DNA from: an uncultured Paracoccus sp.
GTDB taxonomy: Bacteria > Pseudomonadota > Alphaproteobacteria > Rhodobacterales > Rhodobacteraceae
Reading direction: 5' to 3'
NCBI GenBank assembly: GCA_937859005.1
Contig: CALLYR010000184.1
Span: 1-20,124, forward strand
DNA: 20,124 nt
This document shows, piece by piece, positions 14,759 through 20,124 of the stretch (the stretch's first letter is position 1; each line of letters starts with the position of its first letter). Position numbers and translations under genes: made by a program. Below the pieces are notes generated by a model. The model was not told where the DNA came from and searched no databases. It saw only the letters and a program-made list of their open reading frames with translations.

Positions 14759-15175
14759 ATGGCCACGCCCGCCTTTGAAGACATCGCCGACACTTTCGAG
14801 TTCCTGGATAACTGGGAAGACCGTTATCGCCATGTGATCGAACTGGGCCGCGCCATGCCGCCGATGGACCCGGCGCTGCAGGTGCCGGCGACCAAGGTTG
14901 AGGGCTGCGCCAGCCAGGTCTGGATCCTGCCGCGGGTCGAAAACGGCCGCTTCGACTTTCAGGGCGACAGCGACGCGATGATCGTGCGCGGGCTGATTGC
15001 CGTCCTGCATGCGTTGTATGCCGGGTTGCCGGTGATGGATGTGCCCAAGGTGGATGCGCCGGCAGAACTGGCGCGTCTGGGACTGGACGAGCATCTGTCG
15101 TCGCAGCGGTCGAACGGCTTGCGCGCGATGGTCGGGCGCATCCGCGACTGGACGGCGGCGCAGCAGCCTGCCTAA
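14759..15175 (+). CDS. sufE: SufE family cysteine desulfurase partner
   Basis: SufE accepts persulfide sulfur from the cysteine desulfurase SufS and passes it to the SufBCD scaffold for Fe-S cluster assembly. The 138-residue length is right. The acceptor Cys50 lies in the conserved context KVEGCASQVW, and MPPMDPALQVPATKV just before it is typical. GAGGGAG precedes the ATG. The rest of the suf operon is not in the window, so this is an unlinked sufE; CsdE-like use by another desulfurase is possible. Its TAA stop interlocks with the TAG stop of the opposing peroxidase gene. Confidence 0.93.
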   Translation: MATPAFEDIADTFEFLDNWEDRYRHVIELGRAMPPMDPALQVPATKVEGCASQVWILPRVENGRFDFQGDSDAMIVRGLIAVLHALYAGLPVMDVPKVDAPAELARLGLDEHLSSQRSNGLRAMVGRIRDWTAAQQPA

Positions 15176-15711
15176 GCGGCCAGCGCTGCCCGGATCGCCG
15201 TGGTCACCCGCGGATCGTCGGGGGTCACATCGGGGGCAAAACGCGCCAGCACCTGCCCATCGCGGCCGATCAGGAACTTCTCGAAGTTCCACAGGATCTG
15301 TGGGGGCGGATTGGCCGGGCCTTTCGTCTCCAGACGTTCGCGCATCGGACCCTCTCCCTGCGCCACGGGGCAGGCGGCTGCCAGCGCGGCGTAAAGCGGA
15401 TGCGCCCGGTCCCCTGACACCGGGGTCCTGGCGGCCAGCGGGAAGGTCACGTCATAAGCGGTGGTGCAGAACTCCAGAATCTCGGCGTCGGTGCCGGGTT
15501 CCTGCCCGCGGAAATCGTTCGAGGGCACGCCCAGCACCGTGAACCCCGCATCCCCATGGGCGCGGTACAGGGCTTCCAGTGCCGCATATTGCGGCGTCAG
15601 CCCGCATTTCGACGCGACATTGACGACCAGCACGACCTTGCCCTGCCAGTCGGCAAGGGTCGCCATGCGGCCATCGTTCATCCGCAGCGGGATGTCCGTC
15701 AGCCCGGTCAT
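15172..15711 (-). CDS. Glutathione peroxidase family protein
   Basis: This thiol peroxidase reduces hydrogen peroxide and organic hydroperoxides. The catalytic tetrad is complete: Cys36 in NVASKCGLTPQY, Gln70 in PSNDFRGQEPG, and Trp141-Asn142 in ILWNFEKFLIGRDG. The peroxidatic residue is Cys and not selenocysteine, as in most bacteria. Many bacterial members are in practice thioredoxin-dependent. The second element reads PSNDF where PCNQF is common, so the resolving Cys seen there in some members is absent; Cys82 (in EFC) or Cys114 might serve instead. The ATG overlaps the mnmA stop by four bases (ATGA), so it is co-translated with mnmA. Confidence 0.92.
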   Translation of the reverse strand: MTGLTDIPLRMNDGRMATLADWQGKVVLVVNVASKCGLTPQYAALEALYRAHGDAGFTVLGVPSNDFRGQEPGTDAEILEFCTTAYDVTFPLAARTPVSGDRAHPLYAALAAACPVAQGEGPMRERLETKGPANPPPQILWNFEKFLIGRDGQVLARFAPDVTPDDPRVTTAIRAALAA

Positions 15712-16874
15712 CGCCGCACCCTGCTTGCCGTGATCCAGCCGCCGCCCAGCACGCGCGTGCCGCCGGTTTCATAAAAGACGCAGGCCTGTCCGGGGCTGAC
15801 GCCTTCCTCGGCGCTCAGCAACTCGACTTCGGCCGTGGCGGGGCCGGGCGGGCGCAGGATCGCCTCGCGCGGGGGACGGGTGGACCGGATGCGGACCGAG
15901 ACCGCGCGTTCGGCCCGGTCCTGGAAACTGGCGTCGCCGATCCAGTTGACCTCGGCCACCGGCACGGTGCGGGTCGCCAGCGCGGAACGCGGACCCACGA
16001 TCACCTGCCGGGAAAGCGGGTCGAGGCGCACGACGTAAAGCGGCTCGCCCAGTCCGCCGATGCCAAGGCCCCGGCGCTGGCCCACGGTGTAATGGATCAC
16101 GCCGTGATGGCGGGCCAGCACATTTCCGTCCATGTCCACGATATCGCCCGGATCGGCCGCGCCGGGGCGCAGCTTTTCGATCACCGCGGCATAGTTGCCG
16201 TCGGGAACGAAGCAGATGTCCTGGCTGTCGGGCTTGTCCGCGACCGCCAGCCCGTGACGGGCGGCAAGCACGCGGGTTTCGGCCTTGCTGACAAGCCCAC
16301 CCAAGGGAAAGCGCAGGAACTCCAACTGTTCGTGCGTGGTGGAAAACAGGAAATAGCTCTGGTCCCGGTTCGGATCGGCCGCCATGTGCAGTTCGGCCCC
16401 CTGCAGCCCGTCCAGCCGGCGGATATAGTGGCCCGTCGCCATGCAATCCGCGTCAAGATCCCGCGCCGTGTCCAGCAGATCGCGGAACTTGACCCGTTCG
16501 TTGCAGCGGATGCAGGGGACCGGAGTCGCCCCCGCCAGATAGGCGTCGGCGAATTCCTCGATCACCGATTCGCGAAAGCGGTTCTCGTAATCCAGGACAT
16601 AATGCGGGATGCCGATGCGTTCGGCCACGCGGCGGGCATCGTGGATGTCCTGCCCGGCGCAGCAGGCGCCCTTTTTCTTCAGCGCGGCGCCATGGTCGTA
16701 AAGCTGCAGCGTGACGCCGATCACGTCATAGCCTTCGGCCTTCAGCTGAGCTGCCACGACCGAACTGTCCACGCCGCCCGACATGGCGACGACCACACGG
16801 GTATCGGCGGGCGCCTTGGCAAAACCAAGGCTGTTCAGGACGGGCGCCGGGGCGCGGGGATCATGTTGGGTCAC
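15708..16874 (-). CDS. mnmA: tRNA-specific 2-thiouridylase
   Basis: MnmA activates U34 of tRNA-Lys, -Glu and -Gln with ATP and replaces its 2-oxygen by sulfur. The PP-loop SGGVDS is at residues 32-37. Catalytic cysteines are Cys124 in CIRCNERVKF and Cys221 in DSQDICFVPDG. GHY, DQSYFL and TVGQRRGLGIGG are further family blocks. I chose GTG at 16874, with AGGA about 9 bases upstream and MTQHDP as N-terminus; a TTG at 16901 is in frame but less likely. That gives 388 residues, slightly longer than E. coli MnmA (368). A good promoter lies at 16920-16947. It overlaps the peroxidase gene by four bases. Confidence 0.95.
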   Translation of the reverse strand: MTQHDPRAPAPVLNSLGFAKAPADTRVVVAMSGGVDSSVVAAQLKAEGYDVIGVTLQLYDHGAALKKKGACCAGQDIHDARRVAERIGIPHYVLDYENRFRESVIEEFADAYLAGATPVPCIRCNERVKFRDLLDTARDLDADCMATGHYIRRLDGLQGAELHMAADPNRDQSYFLFSTTHEQLEFLRFPLGGLVSKAETRVLAARHGLAVADKPDSQDICFVPDGNYAAVIEKLRPGAADPGDIVDMDGNVLARHHGVIHYTVGQRRGLGIGGLGEPLYVVRLDPLSRQVIVGPRSALATRTVPVAEVNWIGDASFQDRAERAVSVRIRSTRPPREAILRPPGPATAEVELLSAEEGVSPGQACVFYETGGTRVLGGGWITASRVRR

Positions 16875-16899
16875 GGGAAAGGTTCCTGTCCGGCGGGGC

Positions 16900-16911
16900 A
16901 AAGCCGGCTTT
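16900..16911. repeat. Perfect 12-bp palindrome in the mnmA leader
   Basis: AAAGCCGGCTTT is a perfect palindrome between the predicted mnmA start site and its SD, extended by GGC/GCC on the flanks with one bulge. It could fold at the 5' end of the mRNA or be a protein site; no known motif is recognised. Confidence 0.4.
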
Positions 16912-16919
16912 TGCCGAAA

Positions 16920-16947
16920 AATATAGGGAAAAGGGTGCCGGACTCAA
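16920..16947 (-). promoter_or_regulatory. Promoter of mnmA, with a GANTC site in the -35
   Basis: Minus-strand TTGAGT (16942-16947, 4 of 6) and TATATT (16920-16925, 5 of 6) are 16 bases apart. GACTC at 16941-16945 (GAGTC on minus) is a GANTC sequence, the target of the CcrM methylase of alphaproteobacteria, and overlaps the -35. Confidence 0.6.
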
Positions 16948-16965
16948 CCCGCCGCAGGCGCGACC

Positions 16966-16980
16966 TTCACCGGACCTTAA
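16966..16980 (+). promoter_or_regulatory. Near-consensus CtrA box upstream of sciP
   Basis: TTCA-N7-TTAA (16966-16969 and 16977-16980) matches 7 of 8 fixed bases of the CtrA consensus TTAA-N7-TTAA. It lies 45 bases before the sciP ATG, where an activator overlapping the -35 would sit. Confidence 0.5.
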
Positions 16981-17025
16981 AGTCTGTGTGCCATCAGAAA
17001 GCTGTTCAGTCAGGCGGGGCAGACA

Positions 17026-17289
17026 ATGTTCGTCAGGAAAGCGGCGGGACCACGTGCGGTCACATTGGCGGATGGAACGGTCCTGTCGCTGGCGGATCTG
17101 CCGGATCCGCAGACGCGCTGGGTGGCGCGGCGCAAGGCCGTGGTGGTCCGCGCGGTGCAGCACGGGCTGCTGGCGCGAGAGGAGGCGCTGCGCCGCTATG
17201 GGCTGAGCGAGGAGGAGCTGGACAGCTGGACAAGGGCCATCGGACGCCATGGCACCGCGGGACTGAAGGTCAAGGCGCTGCGCAAGTAA
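17026..17289 (+). CDS. sciP: CtrA inhibitor SciP (DUF1153)
   Basis: SciP is a small helix-turn-helix protein that, in Caulobacter, restrains transcription of CtrA-activated genes in swarmer cells; both DNA binding and direct CtrA contact have been reported. The 87-residue product matches DUF1153 throughout: MFVRKAAGPRAVTLADG at the start, then RWVARRKAVVVRAVQHGLL, and the HTH-like EEALRRYGLSEEELDSW. Length is close to the usual 90 or so residues. The ATG has a GGCGGGGC/AGAC context with no strong SD. It lies 104 bases upstream of ctrA on the same strand, an arrangement seen in Rhodobacteraceae, while in Caulobacter the genes are apart. A near-CtrA box precedes it. Confidence 0.93.
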   Translation: MFVRKAAGPRAVTLADGTVLSLADLPDPQTRWVARRKAVVVRAVQHGLLAREEALRRYGLSEEELDSWTRAIGRHGTAGLKVKALRK

Positions 17290-17328
17290 GGGGGTGCGAC
17301 AACCGGGACGCGATTTTCTGTTGACGTG

Positions 17329-17343
17329 CTAACCAGATATTAA
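17329..17343 (+). promoter_or_regulatory. Near-consensus CtrA box upstream of ctrA
   Basis: CTAA-N7-TTAA (17329-17332, 17340-17343), followed by CC, matches 7 of 8 fixed bases of TTAA-N7-TTAA. It lies 50 bases before the ctrA ATG and directly after TTGACG (17321-17326). This suits autoregulation of ctrA, which is known in Caulobacter. Confidence 0.6.
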
Positions 17344-17393
17344 CCATTGCTCGGCAACTTCGTCCCAAATGCGGCAAACGGAAGGAAGGGCCC

Positions 17394-18107
17394 ATGCGGA
17401 TCCTGCTGGTCGAGGATGATCCGACCACGGCGCGCAGCATCGAACTGATGCTGACCCACGCCAATTTCAACGTCTATCTGACCGACATGGGGGAAGAGGG
17501 CGTCGATCTGGCAAAACTTTACGATTACGATCTGATCCTGCTGGACCTCGACCTGCCGGACATGAGCGGCATGGAAGTGCTGCGCCTGATCCGGCTGGCG
17601 CGCATCGACACGCCGATCCTGATCCTGACCGGATCGGACGACACCGAAATCAAGCTGCGCGGCTTCGGCTTCGGCGCCGACGATTACATGACCAAGCCGT
17701 TTCACCGCGACGAACTGGTTGCCCGCATCCAGGCCATCATCCGCCGGTCCAAGGGCCACAGCCAGTCGGTGATCCGCACCGGGCGGATGATCGTGAACAT
17801 CGACGCGCGCGCGGTCGAGGTGGACGGCAGACCCGTCAACCTGACCGGCAAGGAATACCAGATCCTGGAACTGCTGAGCCTGCGCAAGGGCACGACCCTG
17901 ACCAAGGAGATGTTCCTGAACCATCTTTACGGCGGCATGGACGAACCCGAACTGAAGATCATCGATGTCTTCATCTGCAAGCTGCGCAAGAAACTGTCCG
18001 AGGCCCTGGGCGGCGAAAACCACATCGAAACCGTCTGGGGCCGCGGTTACGTGCTGCGCGATCCGCAGGAATCGCGGGTAGTGGAGCGGCTGGCGGTCGG
18101 GGCCTGA
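17394..18107 (+). CDS. ctrA: Cell-cycle response regulator CtrA
   Basis: CtrA is an OmpR-type response regulator that controls cell-cycle, motility and gene-transfer-agent genes in alphaproteobacteria. The 237-residue product has a receiver domain (1-120) with acidic pocket EDD (7-9), phospho-acceptor Asp51 in ILLDLDLPDMSG, and conserved Lys in YMTKPF. The C-terminal winged-helix domain (about 125-232) contains blocks nearly identical to Caulobacter CtrA, such as LTGKEYQILELLSLRKGTTL and KIIDVFICKLRKKL, then HIETVWGRGYVLRD. GGAAGGAAGGG precedes the ATG. The C-terminal tail differs from the Caulobacter end, which carries a degradation signal (AA); here it ends VGA. No T-rich terminator follows; a weak 6-bp hairpin spans the stop. 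Confidence 0.98.
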   Translation: MRILLVEDDPTTARSIELMLTHANFNVYLTDMGEEGVDLAKLYDYDLILLDLDLPDMSGMEVLRLIRLARIDTPILILTGSDDTEIKLRGFGFGADDYMTKPFHRDELVARIQAIIRRSKGHSQSVIRTGRMIVNIDARAVEVDGRPVNLTGKEYQILELLSLRKGTTLTKEMFLNHLYGGMDEPELKIIDVFICKLRKKLSEALGGENHIETVWGRGYVLRDPQESRVVERLAVGA

Positions 18108-18177
18108 CCGCTCCCTGACCGTTCTGCCGCGGCGGCGGCGTGCTGGACAAGCGGCGGCGGCGCTGGCTATCACCGGC

Positions 18178-18403
18178 GCAGGACTGGCCGGCACGGCCGT
18201 TGACGGGACACCGACAGGCACGGGCATGGCAGGGCAAGGGAGCAAGGGCAGGAACGGCGTGGTCGATGTGGATGATCCCGGTGCGACAGGAACCGGGATT
18301 GCCGGCGGCGGGCAGGGCGCAGCCGGACCGTCCGCGATTACTGCCGGGGGGGCGGACCGGACTGAGGCAGGGAACCCGCCGCGCTCCGCAGGCAGGACTG
18401 GCC
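18178..18403. repeat. 12-bp direct repeat in the ctrA-ligA spacer
   Basis: GCAGGACTGGCC occurs at 18178-18189 and 18392-18403, in different codon phases of the ligA frame, inside a GC-rich low-complexity stretch that also holds two GCGGCGGCGG runs (18130-18162). The different phase means it is not a repeated peptide. Confidence 0.5.
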
Positions 18404-20124
18404 CCGGCGCGGTCCATCCCGTGCCGTTGCTGACAGCATCCGGCACTGACCCGCTGATCGAAGAGCCGATTGATTCCGCTCCGCTGCCCAGCGATCCGGC
18501 CAGTGTACAGGCTGAAATCCTCGCGCTCGCCGCGGCCGTGACAAGTGCGAATACCGCCTATCACACGCTCGATGCACCAACGATCAGCGACGCTGAATAT
18601 GACGCGCTGAAGCAGCGGCTGGCCGCGCTGGAAGCCGCGTTCCCCGAGCTTGCCCCGGCTGACAGCCCCACGGCTCAGGTCGGCGCAACCCCTGCCGAGG
18701 GCTTCGGCAAGGTACGCCACGCCCAGCGGATGATGTCGCTGGAAAACGCCTTCTCGGTGCAGGACGTGGCTGATTTCGTCGCGCGGACACGCAGCTTCCT
18801 GAACCTGCCCCCGGCTGTCGCGCTGGCCTTTACGGCCGAGCCCAAGATCGACGGCCTGTCCCTGTCCCTGCGTTACGAGAACGGAGTTCTGGTGCAGGCC
18901 GCCACTCGCGGCGACGGCACCACCGGCGAAAACGTGACCGCCAATGCCCGCACGATTCCCGACATTCCCCATCGTCTGAACGGCGCCCCCGAGGTGCTGG
19001 AGGTTCGGGGCGAGGTCTATATGTCCCACGCGGATTTCGCCCGCCTGAACGCCGAAGGGGGCGCGCGTATCTTTGCCAATCCGCGCAATGCCGCCGCGGG
19101 ATCGCTGCGCCAGCTTGATCCGGCGGTGACGGCACGGCGGCCGCTGCGGTTCTTTGCCTATGGCTGGGGCGAATTGTCTGCGCCCCTGGCCATGACCCAG
19201 ATGGGCGCGGTGAACCGGCTGGCTGAACTGGGATTTCCGACCAATCCCCTGACGCGGCTGTGCGGCAGCCTGCCGGAAATCCTGCAGGTTTACGCCGACA
19301 TCGAACAGCGCCGCGCGACGCTGGGCTATGACATCGACGGCGTCGTCTACAAGCTGGACGATCTGGCGCTGCAGGCGCGGCTGGGGTTCCGCTCGACCAC
19401 GCCGCGCTGGGCCTTGGCGCACAAGTTCCCGGCCGAGATCGCCTGGACGCGGCTCGACCGGATCGAGATCCAGGTGGGCCGCACCGGCGCGCTGTCCCCG
19501 GTCGCGCGGCTGACGCCGGTCACGGTGGGCGGCGTGGTCGTGTCGAACGCGACATTGCACAACGAGGATTACATCGCCGGCCGCGACGCCCGCGGCCAGC
19601 CAATCCGCGATGGCCGCGACATCCGCGAAGGCGACTGGGTGCAGGTCTATCGCGCGGGCGACGTGATCCCCAAGATCGCCGATGTCGACCTCAGCCGCCG
19701 CCCTGCGGATGCGGTGCCCTATGCCTTTCCCGAAACCTGCCCCGAATGCGGCAGCGATGCGGTGCGCGAGCCGGGCGATGCGGTGCGCCGCTGCACCGGG
19801 GGAATGGCCTGTCCGGCGCAGGCAGTCGAAAAGCTGCGCCATTTCGTGTCCCGCGCGGCCTTTGACATCGAGGGGCTAGGCACGAAGCAGGTCGAGGCGT
19901 TCCATGCCGATCCGGTGCTGTGGATCCGCGAGCCTGCCGACATCTTCACCCTTGCCGCCCGCGATGCGGCGGGCCTGTCGCGGTTGCGAAACCGCGAGGG
20001 CTGGGGCGAACGCTCGGCCGAGAACCTGTTCCGCGCCATCGAGGATCGGCGGACGATCCCGCTGGCCCGGCTGATCTTTGCCCTGGGCATCCGTCATGTG
20101 GGCGAGGTCGCGGCGGCCACGCTC
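18226..20124 (+). CDS. ligA: NAD-dependent DNA ligase, 3'-truncated by window edge; start uncertain
   Basis: LigA seals nicks during replication and repair using NAD+. Clear similarity begins near 18490 with the Ia domain (NTAYHTLDAPTISDAEYDAL). The adenylation Lys (codon 18844-18846) lies in AEPKIDGLSLSLRYENG, and NPRNAAAGSLRQLD, LGYDIDGVVYKLDD and VGRTGALSPVA are diagnostic. The zinc-finger Cys pattern CPECG...CTGGMACPA follows, then the start of the HhH region; BRCT is beyond the window. The start is unclear. ATG 18226 gives an N-terminal extension of about 90 residues over E. coli, rich in Gly, Ala and Thr; GTG 18259 has AGGAA at good spacing; GTG 18421 gives a nearly normal length but no SD. 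The frame is open still further upstream. Codons of the extension (GCA, GGA, AGG, ATT) differ from those of neighbouring genes. Confidence 0.9.
   Translation, partial: MAGQGSKGRNGVVDVDDPGATGTGIAGGGQGAAGPSAITAGGADRTEAGNPPRSAGRTGPGAVHPVPLLTASGTDPLIEEPIDSAPLPSDPASVQAEILALAAAVTSANTAYHTLDAPTISDAEYDALKQRLAALEAAFPELAPADSPTAQVGATPAEGFGKVRHAQRMMSLENAFSVQDVADFVARTRSFLNLPPAVALAFTAEPKIDGLSLSLRYENGVLVQAATRGDGTTGENVTANARTIPDIPHRLNGAPEVLEVRGEVYMSHADFARLNAEGGARIFANPRNAAAGSLRQLDPAVTARRPLRFFAYGWGELSAPLAMTQMGAVNRLAELGFPTNPLTRLCGSLPEILQVYADIEQRRATLGYDIDGVVYKLDDLALQARLGFRSTTPRWALAHKFPAEIAWTRLDRIEIQVGRTGALSPVARLTPVTVGGVVVSNATLHNEDYIAGRDARGQPIRDGRDIREGDWVQVYRAGDVIPKIADVDLSRRPADAVPYAFPETCPECGSDAVREPGDAVRRCTGGMACPAQAVEKLRHFVSRAAFDIEGLGTKQVEAFHADPVLWIREPADIFTLAARDAAGLSRLRNREGWGERSAENLFRAIEDRRTIPLARLIFALGIRHVGEVAAATL

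Noticed and set aside
14614..14793. Longer N-terminus for the uncharacterised lipoprotein
   Set aside because: It would run through the sufE start and bury the signal peptide, which begins at 14613.
16092..17324. 410-residue plus-strand frame over mnmA and sciP
   Set aside because: Shadow frame opposite mnmA and out of frame with sciP, both of which are well supported.
18093..18111. Hairpin across the ctrA stop as an intrinsic terminator
   Set aside because: Only 6 bp with a 7-base loop and no T tract.
18130..18162. GGC triplet runs as a microsatellite or phase-variation tract
   Set aside because: Only three to four units each and interrupted; too short to expect slippage-based switching.
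18140..18433. 97-residue plus-strand frame between ctrA and ligA
   Set aside because: Arg/Ala/Pro-rich, no SD and no family features; the ligA frame is the better reading of this stretch.
17971..19842. 623-residue minus-strand frame over ligA, and a proline-rich minus frame at 17340-18446
   Set aside because: ligA is certain on the plus strand; the proline-rich part is only the complement of the Gly-rich stretch.

Overview
The window is a GC-rich stretch of core chromosome. Protein similarity, SD-led starts and the sciP-ctrA pair point to an alphaproteobacterium of the Rhodobacteraceae, most likely Paracoccus or a close relative (inferred from recognised families; no database search was possible). 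No prophage, IS element, CRISPR array, tRNA or rRNA gene was seen, and no non-coding gap exceeds about 300 bases.

Layout. 1-2773: end of pntA plus pntB, the proton-translocating transhydrogenase, closed by back-to-back intrinsic terminators (2797-2869). 2896-5387: an L,D-transpeptidase lipoprotein (minus), divergent from a DUF3422 membrane protein, followed by a 24-residue lipoprotein overlapping an ArsC/Spx-like protein. 5384-8212 (minus): a YitT-type membrane protein, a nucleoside hydrolase and an FbpA-like ferric-iron binding protein without its permease. 8365-12483 (plus): a Tat-exported beta-lactamase-fold hydrolase, a Uup-type ABC-F ATPase and an alpha-methylacyl-CoA racemase-like protein. 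12480-14065 (plus): promoter, structured leader, rplU-rpmA, tandem hairpins and a RimJ/RimL-type acetyltransferase. 14116-16874: a small lipoprotein (minus), SufE (plus), and mnmA-glutathione peroxidase (minus, overlapping by 4 bases). 17026-20124 (plus): sciP, ctrA and the start of ligA, which runs off the window.

How they work together. Most genes are housekeeping: redox balance (PntAB, peroxidase), Fe-S assembly and tRNA thiolation (SufE, MnmA), translation (L21, L27, Uup), DNA replication and repair (LigA) and cell-cycle transcription control (CtrA with its antagonist SciP). The sciP and ctrA upstream regions each hold a 7-of-8 match to the CtrA box, so the pair is probably wired as a feedback loop.

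No wholly new multi-gene system is evident. The best leads are a Cys replacing the invariant Arg of the PntA NADH-binding loop, the near-CtrA boxes at sciP and ctrA, a low-complexity open extension in front of ligA, a micro-lipoprotein translationally joined to an ArsC-like gene, and two convergent gene pairs whose stop codons interlock.
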